From assembly GCA_012728835.1 (NCBI GenBank), contig JAAYEJ010000026.1, positions 29,099 through 93,098 on the forward strand: a DNA stretch of 64,000 nucleotides. Reading direction: 5' to 3'. A program made the position numbers and the translations under genes. This document shows positions 16,816 through 25,502 of the stretch, one piece after another. Under the pieces are notes generated by a model that was given only the letters and a program-made list of their open reading frames with translations, ran no database searches and was not told the DNA's origin. The stretch is from Candidatus Brocadiaceae bacterium. Lineage in GTDB: Bacteria; Planctomycetota; Brocadiia; SM23-32. Position 1 is the first letter of the stretch. The number at the start of each line of letters is the position of its first letter.

Positions 16816-19800
16816 TCAGGGCCGGCCGTTCAGGCGCTGCCGGGCCTGGTGCACGAAGGCATCCAGAAGCATGTCCTCGCCGGGCTGGTCCACGCCGTCG
16901 AAGGCGAGGCGCAGGACCGGTATGGCGTCATGGTCGCGGCGGAACTCCTCCAGCAGGCCGTTGACGATGGCCCCGGGCATGCACCCGAACGGCGAGACGT
17001 TGACGATGCCGTGCACCCCGTGGTGGGCGTACTCGGCCGCCCGGGCCATGCTGAGGATCGCCTCGCCCTTGACGGACGGATCGAGGTAGCGGCTGCCGAT
17101 GCGCAGGACGTCCCGCATGGACGACTCGCGGGGCATGGGGCCGGCCAGTCCGTCGAAGACGGCGGCCACACGCCGTTCGTCCCGGCGGCAGACCCACTGG
17201 GCCAGGGCCTCCAGGGCGAGTTCTCCGAACGCCCCGCGCTGCCGGGAGGTCGCGCGCCGTTCGGCCGCGATGTAGTCGAGCCATTCCTGCAACGGCGGCA
17301 GCAGCACCTGCGCTCCCAGGCGCTCCAACTTGCGGACCAGGAACGAGTTGGCGAATGCGTGGCTGCGCACGTAGATCTCGCCGACGATGCCCACGATCGG
17401 CCGCGGCTCGGAGCGGTCGGTCGGGATGGACTCCAGGCGCCGGCGGATCTCGGCCGCCCTGGCCATGTGGTCTCCGTGTCCTTCCACGACCTCGGCCAGT
17501 TCCTGCAGACCCTCCTGGTAGACCCGGTCCGTCTCGCCCTCGTTGACCTCGTAGGGGCGGATCTCGTGCACGGCCTTGAGCAGGAAGTCGACGATCAGCG
17601 TGAGCTGCCAGCATGTGCGGTAGAACCCGGGGCCGAACCCGCGCACGTCCTTCCGGAAACCCCGGCCCTGGTCCAGCACGATCATGGGCACGTCCCGGAG
17701 GCCCAGTTCATCCAGCACCATTCTGTGGAAGTGATGGTACTGGCCGAACCGGCACGGCCCGCAGGCCTGCGGCATGAAGAACGCCGTAGTCTCGGGGTCG
17801 AAGTCGGGGCGGCGCGTCCTCTTGACCATGTCGCCGGTGGTCAGGATGCAGGGGTAGCATTCCTTGCCGGTGGTGAACTGGCGGCCCAGTTCCAGGCTCT
17901 CGCTGTCGGACATGGGCAGGGCCTCGGCTTCGAGTCCGTTGGCCCGGACACAGGCGGCCATGACGATGGAGTGGTCGCCCATGTGCGGGACGCAGACCGT
18001 GCGCAGCCGGTCGCGACGGGGGGGTGTGACGGCCGCGGCGGTGCGCATGGCCGGGCGGCCGCCCCGCGCGCGGCCGCCGCGGATGCTGTCCACGAACGCC
18101 TCGCAGCGCGTCAGCGCGCCCACGTCGGCGCTGTGCTGGTCGATCTCGATCGTCAGGTAGGGCTGCCCGAGCATCCGGTCGAAGAACTTCGTGACGAACG
18201 AATCGGGCCCGCAGCGGAAGTTGGTGACGTAGATCGCGTGCAGATTCGGGTGTTCGGCGATGTAGCGGGCTCCCGCCAGGATGCTCTGGCCGTACTTCCA
18301 GTACATGTGCGGGAAGTCCCGTCCGAGCGTCGGCAGGTCCAGGGGCAGCATGTCCAGCGGGATGGCCGTCATCCCCATGTCCCGCAGCTTGTCCGGCACG
18401 CCCAGGTTGGCGCCGGGATCGCAGCCGTTGTAGGGCCGGCTGACGATGACGACGGCGTGTTGGTCCTTCCCGAGTCCGTCGATCACTTCGCGTCCGCGAT
18501 CGAGCAGGCGGCGGCGGAACGCCTCCTGGGCCTGCCAGGCGGCGTCCAGGGCGGTCTGCACGCGCCCGGCGGGCACTCCGAGGCCCCGGCCCAGGCGGTG
18601 CAACTCTTTGTCGACGGTTGCCCGGCCGGACGCGAAGTGCAGGACGGGGGCCAGGAACTGCGGGCCGTCCGGTCCGGGGCGCAGGGCCGCCCTGAGCAGG
18701 TAGGGCAGGCTCTGGGCGAGGGGGCATGCGTAGGAGCGGACGGCGTCCTCGGCTTCGTGCTCCAGGTCCACGACGCTGGGCACGAACACGTAGTCCACCC
18801 CCTGGTCCATCAGGTCCAGCACGTGGCCGTGGGCCAGGCAGATGGGGAAGCAGGTCTCGGTGTGCATGGCCTCGCTGCCCAGGCGCACGATCCGTTTGTT
18901 GGTCGGGCTGCTGAGGACGACGCGGCAGCCGATCTCGGTGAAGAAGGCCTTCCAGAAGGGGTAGCGGTCGAAGAACGACAGGGCCCGGGGGATGCCGATG
19001 CTCAGGCCGATGGGCTCGCGCGGTTCGGCCTGCGGGTAGGCGTTCAGCAGGGCGTCATCGCGTTCGGCGAACAGCCGGGGCAGCCCGCGGCCCAGGTCGT
19101 GCCGGGCTTCGTCGTCGAAGCGGCCGCAGCGGCTGCCGTAATGCAGGGGCTTTCGGCCCTCGATGGCCACCTGGTGGATCTCGCACCGGTTCGCGCACCT
19201 GGTGCACTCGAAGGTCTTCAACTCGTAGCGCAGGTTGCTCAGGTCGAAGCCCCGGAAGGCCGACGTCGGCCCCGCGTGCTCGTGGGCGAGGATCGCCGCC
19301 CCGATGGCGCCCAGGATGTCGTGGTGGGGGGGCACGATGACGGGCCGGCCCAGCACGGCTTCGAAGGCGGCCTTCACGCCGCGATTGAAGGCGACGCCGC
19401 CCTGGAAGAAGATCACCTCGCCGACCTTGCGGCCCTCCACCACCCGGTTCAGGTAGTTGGAGACGATCGAGTAGCAGAGCCCGCCCACCAGGTCGCGGCG
19501 CCGCACGCCGCGCTGCTGGTGGTAGGTCAGGTCGCTTTCCATGAAGACGGTGCAGCGCTCGCCCAGCTTGCAGGGCTCGGTGCTGGAGAGCGCCTCGCGG
19601 CCGAACTCCTCCTCGATCTTCAGGCCCAGGCGCTCGGCCTGTTCTTCCAGGAACGAGCCCGTGCCGGCGGCGCAGACCTTGTTCATGGCGAAGTCCACGA
19701 CCGCGCCGTCCTGGAGCGACATGTACTTGGCGTCCTGGCCTCCGATCTCGAAGACGGTGTCGACCCGCGGGTCGGCCTCGACGGCGGCCCGCGCGTGGGT

Positions 19801-20991
19801 GGTGATCTCGTTCTTGATCAGGTCGGCGCCGATCAGCTCGCCGATCAGGTAGCGGCCGCTGCCGGTCGTGGCGCATCCGCGCACGGTCACGCGGTCGCCC
19901 AGTTCCCGGCCGACCTCGGAGAGGCCCCTGCGGACGGCCTCGATGGGGCGTCCCTCGGTCATCAGGTAGCGGCGGGCGACCACGTTGTGTTCGGCGTCGA
20001 TGACGACGACGTTGGTGCTGATCGAGCCGATGTCCACGCCGACGTAGACGTCGACCGGGCCGTCTCGTTGCGGCAGGGGCCGGGGATCGACGTCCAGGGC
20101 GTAGTCGTCGCCCCGGAGGGCCGGCAGCCGAACGGCCTCCCGGTGCGGCTCGTTCACGTAGTTGCGCAGCGGGTCGAGCCCCTTCAGGGCGCAGTCGCGG
20201 CCCTCGTCGAGCGTCTGCAGAACGGCCCCGATCGCGCCGGTGCAGCCGCAGTGCGGGGGGATGATCAGCTCGCCGTCGTGGAGGCCCAGCACGTCCCGGA
20301 AGGCGCGGACCATGCCGGCGTTGGAGGCCACGCCGCCCTGGAAGGCGATGGGCCGGTCGAAGGCCTTGCCCAGCCCGACCGTGCCCTTGAAGTTGTGGGC
20401 CATGGCGTAGCAGAGCCCGGCGATGATGTCGTAGTCCGGCGTGCCGAGCTGCTGCAGGTGGATCATGTCGCTCTTGGCGAACACCGAGCAGCGGCCGGCG
20501 ACTCGCGGCGGGGTCTCGCTGCGCAGGGCCAGCCGGCTGAACTCCTCGATGTCGACCTTCATGCGCGAGGCCTGCTGGTCCAGGAACGAGCCCGTGCCGG
20601 CGGCGCAGAGCGAGTTCATGGCGAAGTCCTCGACTCGCACCTTGCCGTCGGCAGAGCGCCCGAGCACGATGAGCTTTGACTCGGTGCCGCCGATCTCGAT
20701 GACCGTCCGCACGCCGGGCGCCAGCACGGCGGCGGCACGGGCCTGGGCCATCACTTCGTTGACGAAGGGGACGCCCAGCAGGTCGGCGATGACACAGGCC
20801 CCGCTGCCGGTCAGGCAGAGGCCCTCGACCGGGCCGTGGTCGGCCAGGACCGACTCGAGGACCTCCAGGGCCGCCGGGAGCGGACGCCCCAGGTGCCGGA
20901 CGTACCGGGCCTCGAGGATCTCGGCCCCGTCGGTGACGACGACGGCGTCGACGCTGATCGAACCGACATCCAGTCCTACGTAGTGCGACAT
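16816..20991 (-). CDS. Large 2-hydroxyacyl-CoA dehydratase activase-related protein (two ASKHA modules plus DUF2229/dehydratase-like region)
   Basis: A 1391-residue multidomain protein. Two tandem BadF/BcrA-type ATPase modules come first: the first opens YVGLDVGSISVDAVVV and contains EIGGTESKLIVL and CAAGTGSFLDQQ; the second (from about residue 307) has GVDIGSISTNVVVIDAE, EIGGQDAKYM and CAAGTGSFLEEQ. The CAAGTGSF cysteine is the [4Fe-4S] ligand in true activases. A DUF2229-type region follows (GIPRALSFFDRYPFW, about residue 660; TETCFPICLAHGHVLDL), then a dehydratase-like Cys-rich part (KECYPCILTTGDM; QACGPCRFGQY). Such proteins activate radical 2-hydroxyacyl-CoA dehydratases by ATP-driven electron injection, but the substrate of this fused form is not known. 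It lies between leuC (77 bases upstream) and leuD (38 bases downstream). The first module's TES in place of QDS is divergent. Confidence 0.88.
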   Translation of the reverse strand: MSHYVGLDVGSISVDAVVVTDGAEILEARYVRHLGRPLPAALEVLESVLADHGPVEGLCLTGSGACVIADLLGVPFVNEVMAQARAAAVLAPGVRTVIEIGGTESKLIVLGRSADGKVRVEDFAMNSLCAAGTGSFLDQQASRMKVDIEEFSRLALRSETPPRVAGRCSVFAKSDMIHLQQLGTPDYDIIAGLCYAMAHNFKGTVGLGKAFDRPIAFQGGVASNAGMVRAFRDVLGLHDGELIIPPHCGCTGAIGAVLQTLDEGRDCALKGLDPLRNYVNEPHREAVRLPALRGDDYALDVDPRPLPQRDGPVDVYVGVDIGSISTNVVVIDAEHNVVARRYLMTEGRPIEAVRRGLSEVGRELGDRVTVRGCATTGSGRYLIGELIGADLIKNEITTHARAAVEADPRVDTVFEIGGQDAKYMSLQDGAVVDFAMNKVCAAGTGSFLEEQAERLGLKIEEEFGREALSSTEPCKLGERCTVFMESDLTYHQQRGVRRRDLVGGLCYSIVSNYLNRVVEGRKVGEVIFFQGGVAFNRGVKAAFEAVLGRPVIVPPHHDILGAIGAAILAHEHAGPTSAFRGFDLSNLRYELKTFECTRCANRCEIHQVAIEGRKPLHYGSRCGRFDDEARHDLGRGLPRLFAERDDALLNAYPQAEPREPIGLSIGIPRALSFFDRYPFWKAFFTEIGCRVVLSSPTNKRIVRLGSEAMHTETCFPICLAHGHVLDLMDQGVDYVFVPSVVDLEHEAEDAVRSYACPLAQSLPYLLRAALRPGPDGPQFLAPVLHFASGRATVDKELHRLGRGLGVPAGRVQTALDAAWQAQEAFRRRLLDRGREVIDGLGKDQHAVVIVSRPYNGCDPGANLGVPDKLRDMGMTAIPLDMLPLDLPTLGRDFPHMYWKYGQSILAGARYIAEHPNLHAIYVTNFRCGPDSFVTKFFDRMLGQPYLTIEIDQHSADVGALTRCEAFVDSIRGGRARGGRPAMRTAAAVTPPRRDRLRTVCVPHMGDHSIVMAACVRANGLEAEALPMSDSESLELGRQFTTGKECYPCILTTGDMVKRTRRPDFDPETTAFFMPQACGPCRFGQYHHFHRMVLDELGLRDVPMIVLDQGRGFRKDVRGFGPGFYRTCWQLTLIVDFLLKAVHEIRPYEVNEGETDRVYQEGLQELAEVVEGHGDHMARAAEIRRRLESIPTDRSEPRPIVGIVGEIYVRSHAFANSFLVRKLERLGAQVLLPPLQEWLDYIAAERRATSRQRGAFGELALEALAQWVCRRDERRVAAVFDGLAGPMPRESSMRDVLRIGSRYLDPSVKGEAILSMARAAEYAHHGVHGIVNVSPFGCMPGAIVNGLLEEFRRDHDAIPVLRLAFDGVDQPGEDMLLDAFVHQARQRLNGRP

Positions 20992-21068
20992 GATCCCTGT
21001 CCCACGTTTGTTCGCTCTCAGCAGCAGTCCCGCCCGACCCCGCCGGACGGGACCTCCCTGGCGGGCCC

Positions 21069-22331
21069 TCAGGCCACGTCGTCCGGATGGGTGATACGGC
21101 CCGTGACGGCGCTGGCGGCTGCAACGGCCGGGTTGCACAGGTACACCTCGCTGTCGAAGTGCCCCATGCGCGTGCGGAAGTTGCGGTTCGTCGTGGCCAG
21201 TGCGCGTTCGCCCGCTGCCAGCACGCCCATGTGGCCGCCCAGGCAGGGGCCGCAGGTCGGCGTCGAAACGGCCGCCTGGGCGTCGATGAACACGTCGATC
21301 AGCCCCTCGTCCAGTGCCTGGCGGTAGATCGCCTGGGTGGCGGGGAAGACGATCAGGCGGGTCCTGGCCGCCACCTTCTTGCCTCGCAGGACCTCGGCCG
21401 CCAGCCGCAGGTCGCTGATGCGCCCGTTCGTGCACGAACCGATGACCACCTGGTCGACCGACACGTCGGCAAACTCCTCGACCGGGCGCACGTTCGACGG
21501 CAGGAACGGCGCGGCCACCTGCGGGCTCAGGCCGCTGACGTCCCACTGGCGGGTCTCGACGTACCGGGCGTCCTCGTCGCTGGCGTAGTGCACGGCCTTG
21601 CCCTTCAGGCGGCCTTTGCAGTACTCCTTCGTCGCGGTGTCCGGGGCGATGATGCCGTTCTTGCCGCCCGCCTCGATGGCCATGTTGCACATCGTGAAGC
21701 GGTCGTCCATCGGCAGCGCCTCGATGGCCGGGCCGCAGAACTCCATGGCGCGGTAGAGCGCGCCGTCGACCCCGATCTGGCCGATCGTGTGCAGGATCAG
21801 GTCCTTGCCGCCGACCCAGCGGGGGCGCTCGCCCGTGAAGACGAACCGCATGGACTCCGGCACGCGCAGCCAGACCTTGCCGGTTGCGAAGCATGCCCCC
21901 AGGTCCGTGCTGCCCACGCCCGTGCTGAAGGCGCCCACGGCGCCGTAGGTGCACGTGTGCGAATCGGCGCCGATGACCAGATGGCCGGGCCCCACCAGGC
22001 CCTGCTCGGGCAGGAGGGCGTGCTCGATGCCGACGCGCCCCACCTCCCAGTAGTTCCGTATCTTGTGCTTCTCGGCAAACTTGCGCAGAGCCAGGCCCAG
22101 CGTGGCGGCCTTGATGTCCTTGTTCGGCGTGAAGTGGTCGGGCACCAGTGCGATCCTCTTCGCGTCGAACACGCGCTCGAAGCCCGCCTTCTCGAACTCC
22201 TCGATGGCGATCGGCGCGGTCACGTCGTTGCCGAGGCACAGGTCCACGCTCGCCATCACGTACTGGCCCGGCGCCACGGCCTCTTCGCCGCTGTGCGCCG
22301 CCAGGATCTTCTCGGTGATCGTCATGCCCAT
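21069..22331 (-). CDS. leuC: 3-isopropylmalate dehydratase large subunit (archaeal/HACN type)
   Basis: A 420-residue aconitase-family large subunit converting 2- to 3-isopropylmalate. It has the iron-sulfur cysteines in IGSCTNGRISD and TPTCGPCLGGHMG, the GADSHTCTYGAVGAF segment, and TITEKILAAHSG at the start. Its length (about 420) is that of the archaeal-type LeuC/HacA group rather than the 470-residue enterobacterial enzyme, which matches the short LeuD. GGGAGG lies 12 bases before ATG 22331; a TTG at 22337 has better spacing and may be the true start. First gene of the leuC/activase/leuD operon, with a TATAAT-containing promoter upstream. Use in homoaconitate or related isomerisation is possible. 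Confidence 0.9.
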   Translation of the reverse strand: MGMTITEKILAAHSGEEAVAPGQYVMASVDLCLGNDVTAPIAIEEFEKAGFERVFDAKRIALVPDHFTPNKDIKAATLGLALRKFAEKHKIRNYWEVGRVGIEHALLPEQGLVGPGHLVIGADSHTCTYGAVGAFSTGVGSTDLGACFATGKVWLRVPESMRFVFTGERPRWVGGKDLILHTIGQIGVDGALYRAMEFCGPAIEALPMDDRFTMCNMAIEAGGKNGIIAPDTATKEYCKGRLKGKAVHYASDEDARYVETRQWDVSGLSPQVAAPFLPSNVRPVEEFADVSVDQVVIGSCTNGRISDLRLAAEVLRGKKVAARTRLIVFPATQAIYRQALDEGLIDVFIDAQAAVSTPTCGPCLGGHMGVLAAGERALATTNRNFRTRMGHFDSEVYLCNPAVAAASAVTGRITHPDDVA

Positions 22332-22475
22332 GGCCAAGCTGATCCTCCCGTATCGGCCCCGTCAGTCCGTGTTCGGCCACCCGGCCGCCACCCCGGACGG
22401 GGGGGCGATGGCCCCGCCGACGCCTCACGAGCGAGTCGGACAGGATCCGCACTGCGTCTCGGGGTGGAAATGGCC

Positions 22476-22503
22476 ATTATAGCCGCGCGCGATGCCAATG
22501 CAA
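22476..22503 (-). promoter_or_regulatory. Promoter of the leuC-activase-leuD operon
   Basis: On the reverse strand, TTGCAT (22498-22503), a 16-base spacer and a perfect TATAAT (22476-22481). The leader to leuC is about 130 bases; I found no leader peptide rich in leucine and no T-box hallmark in it. The rest of the 327-base gap to the TetR stop (22504-22658) shows nothing recognisable. Confidence 0.65.
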
Positions 22504-22658
22504 CGCCGAGCGCCCGCGTCGCCCACCGAAGTACCGTCAGCCCCGGCATCCTCCACCCTCCAGCCCCGAGAAGAAGTCCGCGATCCACAGACTGGACCTC
22601 ATTCGCCCACCGGCACAGACACGCGCGTCCTGGCGTCCCGCCCCGACCGCCCCGCGGC

Positions 22659-23282
22659 CTAACCCGGTTCGAACGCCGCATCCAGCAGCAGCCTCTTGGC
22701 GCGGGCCGCCACGCGGGCGAACGTCTCCTCCCCCGTCTTGCGGAAGTAGAACACCAGGCCGACCAGCATGCTCCAGACCGCGTCGACGGTGGCTGCGGGG
22801 TCCTCCAGGGCGTGCAGCCTGGCGGCGCGCTCCAGCGCGCGGGCAGCCAGCGCTTTGCAGGCGTCTTCCTTTGCACGCAGCCGCTTCAACTGGTCCTCGT
22901 CGAGCGCCGATTCCCGCGTGTACGGCTTCTCGCGCTGCATGACGAAGAAGATGATGTCGAAGTACTCCGGGTAATCGCGGGCGAACCCGATGAACGCGTC
23001 GATGAGCCTTGAGGCCTGTACGCGGGGATCGTCGGAGGGGCTGCCGGCGCCGCCGAGGCGTTCGATCAGGCGGTCGAAGCCCTCCATGAGCAGTTCGGCG
23101 TAGAGGGCGCCCTTGCCGGGGAAGTAGAGGTAGAGCGTGCCGGGCGCCAGTTCGGCGGCGCGCGCGATTCGGGGCACGGTCGTGGCGGCGTATCCGTGCC
23201 TCCAGAACAGCGTGCGGGCGGCCGCCAGGATGGCCTGGCGCCGTTCCTGCCGTTCCCGTTCCCGCCGTTCCCCGGTGCTCAA
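22659..23282 (-). CDS. TetR/AcrR-family transcriptional regulator
   Basis: A 207-residue repressor-type protein. The N-terminal helix-turn-helix is clear: RRQAILAAARTLFWRHGYAA, TTVPRIARAAELAPGTLYLY, FPGKGALYAELLMEG. The C-terminal ligand-binding part is helical with no recognisable ligand signature. Start is a TTG at 23282 preceded by GAGAGG. Its own promoter carries a TetR-like operator immediately downstream of the -10, suggesting autoregulation. It is a single gene; the 5' neighbour glmS is divergent across a repeat-rich gap and leuC lies downstream on the same strand, so its target is not evident. Confidence 0.92.
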   Translation of the reverse strand: MSTGERRERERQERRQAILAAARTLFWRHGYAATTVPRIARAAELAPGTLYLYFPGKGALYAELLMEGFDRLIERLGGAGSPSDDPRVQASRLIDAFIGFARDYPEYFDIIFFVMQREKPYTRESALDEDQLKRLRAKEDACKALAARALERAARLHALEDPAATVDAVWSMLVGLVFYFRKTGEETFARVAARAKRLLLDAAFEPG

Positions 23283-23310
23283 TCGCGCCCTCTCTGAACT
23301 GGACTCAGGA

Positions 23311-23327
23311 AATGAATGTCGTTCAGT
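23311..23327. promoter_or_regulatory. Candidate TetR operator
   Basis: AATGAATGTCGTTCAGT is an imperfect 17-base palindrome (12 of 17 positions symmetrical) with the TGAA...TTCA arms typical of TetR-family sites. It overlaps the expected transcription start of the TetR gene, just downstream of its -10 box. Confidence 0.55.
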
Positions 23328-23352
23328 ATACCACGCGGCGGCCGCGTGTCAA
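23325..23352 (-). promoter_or_regulatory. Promoter of the TetR gene
   Basis: Reverse strand: TTGACA (23347-23352), 16-base spacer, TATACT (23325-23330). The -10 ends 42 bases before the TTG start at 23282 and overlaps the candidate operator. Confidence 0.7.
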
Positions 23353-23392
23353 CGGAAATCGCTCCGTCCCGGCGGGCTCGTCGCCTCAGGGG

Positions 23393-23580
23393 TGGCGCCG
23401 GGCGCGCACGGGGGCGGCGGCGGGCAGGGGCGCGTGCACGGGCGCACGCACGGGCGCACGCGCCAGCCGTTCCTCCTGTGTTGGGGTTGGCGCCGGGCAC
23501 GTGCGGGGGCAGCGGCGGGCGCCCTCGCCCGGCGGGGGGGCGGCGCGGGCAGGGGCGCGTGCACGGGCGCACGCGCCCCC
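23393..23580. repeat. GC-rich duplicated intergenic segment between tetR and glmS
   Basis: The segment contains two identical 30-base copies (23420-23449 and 23545-23574), each beginning GCGGGCAGGGGCGCGTGCAC, and two related copies of a GGCGCCGGGC...GGGGGC...GCGGCGGGC stretch (from 23393 and from 23489). Internal short repeats of CGGGCGCACG also occur. Reading frames through it give only Ala/Arg/Gly-rich sequence and are not credible genes. It is the main content of the 391-base gap. Confidence 0.75.
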
Positions 23581-23603
23581 ACGCACGGTGGCGCAGGCGC
23601 TCG

Positions 23604-23633
23604 TTGACGCGGGCTGCCAGTCTGCGGTAATGT
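23604..23633 (+). promoter_or_regulatory. Candidate promoter for glmS
   Basis: TTGACG (23604-23609), an 18-base spacer and TAATGT (23628-23633), ending 40 bases before the glmS ATG. Match is moderate. Confidence 0.5.
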
Positions 23634-23673
23634 GGTGCCTCCAAGGGGGCATCGGCCAGAGGGGACAGAGGGC

Positions 23674-25497
23674 ATGTGCGGCATCTTCGGCTGCGTCGGA
23701 CCACGCGCGGGCGTGCGCGTGCTGATGGAGGGCCTGAAGCGGCTGGAGTACCGGGGCTACGATTCGTGGGGATTCGCCCTCGGGCACGCCGGCGGGCTGC
23801 TGATCCACCGTCGGGCGGGGGAGATATCGGCTGCTCCGCCGCCGGCCGCCGACCCCGCCGGATGCTGGGGCGTGATCGGCCACACGCGCTGGGCCACGCA
23901 CGGGCCCGCCACGGAGCGGAACGCCCATCCGCACACGGACTGCGCGGGTCGGCTGGCGCTGGTGCACAACGGCATTGTCGAGAACCACGCGGAACTGCGG
24001 GCCGGCCTCGAGGCGCGGGGGCACGTCTTCCGCAGCGAGACCGATACGGAGGTCATCGCCCACCTCATGGAGGAGTGCCTGAAGGACGGCGAGGACTTCC
24101 GCTCGGCCTTCCTGAGCGCGCTCAAGGTGCTGGAGGGCCCCTACGCGGTCGCCGCGCTCTCGTTGACGGCGCCGGGCGTCGTCCTGGCGGCGCGGCGCGG
24201 CAGCCCCATGGTGCTGGGCGTGGGACAGGGCGAGATGCTGCTGGCCAGTGACGTGGCGGCGCTGATCGACCACACGCGCGATGCCGTCTACCTGGACGAC
24301 GGCGAGGCGGCGGCGGTGACGGGCGAGGGCTTCAAGACGTTCGACCTGGACTCGGCGCCGCTGACGAAGAAGGTCCGGCAGATCGCGTGCGACCTGCCGG
24401 AGATCCAGCGGGGCGGCTACGCGCACTTCATGCTCAAGGAGATATTCGAGCAGCCGGACACGGTGCGCAACGCGCTGCGCGGACGCATCGTGCGCGCGGC
24501 GGGCATGGCGAAGCTGGGGGGCATCGACGAGCGCCTCCTGCGGGCCGCGCGCCGGTGCCACATCGTGGCGTGCGGCACGTCGTGGCACGCGGGGCTCGTG
24601 GGCAAGTACCTGCTGGAGAACCTGGCGCGCGTGCCCACGCAGGTGAGCTACGCGGCCGAGTTCCGCTATGCGCGCCCGGTCATCGAGCCCGGCACGCTGG
24701 TGATCGCCGTCAGCCAGTCGGGCGAGACGGCCGACACCCTGGCCGCCGTGCGCGAGGTGCGGCGGCAGGGCACCCCGGCGATCGGCGTCTGCAACGTGGT
24801 GGGCTCCAGCATTGCGCGCGAATGCGGGCAGGGCGTCTACCTGCACGCCGGCCCGGAGATCGGGGTGGCGAGCACGAAGGCATTCACCTCGCAGGTGGCC
24901 GTTCTGGCGCTGCTGGCCATGCACATGGGCCGGATGCGGGACATGCCGCTGCGCGACGCGCTGCGGTATCTGGACGCGCTGGAGCGGCTGCCGGAGCAGG
25001 TCGAGGAGGCCCTGGGCTGCGAGGGCGGTGTCCGGGAGATCGCCGACGAGTTTTTCCGCTCGGCCAATGCGCTCTACGTCGGGCGGCTCTACGAGTTCCC
25101 GGTGGCCCTGGAGGGGGCGCTGAAGCTCAAGGAGACCTCGTATGTGCATGCCGAGGGCATTCCGGCCGCCGAGCTGAAGCACGGGCCGATCGCGCTGGTG
25201 GACCGGGAGATGCCGGTCGTCGTGCTGGCGGCGCAGTCGGGCGTCCTGGGCAAGGTCATGAACAACGTGGAGGAGATTCGTGCGCGCGGCGGGCGCATCA
25301 TCGCCGTGGCCCGTGCGGGCGACGACCGGCTGCCCCGCCTGGCGGAGCGCACCGTCTTCGTGCCGGCCACGCTGGACCCGCTGGTGCCCATGCTGGCCGT
25401 CGTCCCCCTGCAACTGCTGGCCTACCACGTGGCCGTGCGGCGGGGCTGCAACGTGGACCGGCCGCGCAACCTGGCCAAGAGCGTTACCGTGGAGTGA
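23674..25497 (+). CDS. glmS: Glutamine-fructose-6-phosphate aminotransferase (isomerising)
   Basis: Makes glucosamine-6-phosphate from fructose-6-phosphate and glutamine, the first step to UDP-GlcNAc. The 607-residue enzyme starts MCGIFGCVG, so Cys2 is the glutaminase nucleophile after Met removal. The glutaminase half shows GLKRLEYRGYDSWG and HTRWATHG; two SIS sugar-isomerase domains follow, with ACGTSWHAGLVGKYLLE, SQSGETADTLAAVRE and the end DRPRNLAKSVTVE. Length is normal. The next gene, a GlmU-like protein, begins five bases later, so the two steps are co-expressed. No glmS ribozyme is seen in the short leader. Confidence 0.97.
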   Translation: MCGIFGCVGPRAGVRVLMEGLKRLEYRGYDSWGFALGHAGGLLIHRRAGEISAAPPPAADPAGCWGVIGHTRWATHGPATERNAHPHTDCAGRLALVHNGIVENHAELRAGLEARGHVFRSETDTEVIAHLMEECLKDGEDFRSAFLSALKVLEGPYAVAALSLTAPGVVLAARRGSPMVLGVGQGEMLLASDVAALIDHTRDAVYLDDGEAAAVTGEGFKTFDLDSAPLTKKVRQIACDLPEIQRGGYAHFMLKEIFEQPDTVRNALRGRIVRAAGMAKLGGIDERLLRAARRCHIVACGTSWHAGLVGKYLLENLARVPTQVSYAAEFRYARPVIEPGTLVIAVSQSGETADTLAAVREVRRQGTPAIGVCNVVGSSIARECGQGVYLHAGPEIGVASTKAFTSQVAVLALLAMHMGRMRDMPLRDALRYLDALERLPEQVEEALGCEGGVREIADEFFRSANALYVGRLYEFPVALEGALKLKETSYVHAEGIPAAELKHGPIALVDREMPVVVLAAQSGVLGKVMNNVEEIRARGGRIIAVARAGDDRLPRLAERTVFVPATLDPLVPMLAVVPLQLLAYHVAVRRGCNVDRPRNLAKSVTVE

Positions 25498-25502
25498 GAC
25501 CG

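Noticed and set aside
16849..20679. A 1276-codon open frame on the + strand opposite the activase gene
   Set aside because: Translation is repetitive and of mirror composition (Val/Gln/Gly/His-rich) with no domain; it follows from extreme third-position GC of the real reverse-strand gene.
22332..22475. Leucine-responsive leader (T-box or attenuator) before leuC
   Set aside because: No run of Leu codons, no T-box sequence and no terminator/antiterminator pair could be found.
22655..22680. GTTCGAACC motif resembling a tRNA T-loop
   Set aside because: It is the last codons of the TetR gene and no acceptor, D-arm or anticodon stem can be built around it.
23634..23673. glmS ribozyme upstream of glmS
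   Set aside because: Only about 40 bases of leader follow the candidate promoter, too short for the ribozyme core, and its conserved sequence is absent.
23312..23725. Several Ala/Arg/Gly-rich open frames upstream of glmS
   Set aside because: They read through a duplicated GC-rich repeat and have no homology signal or RBS; the glmS Cys2 start at 23674 is certain.
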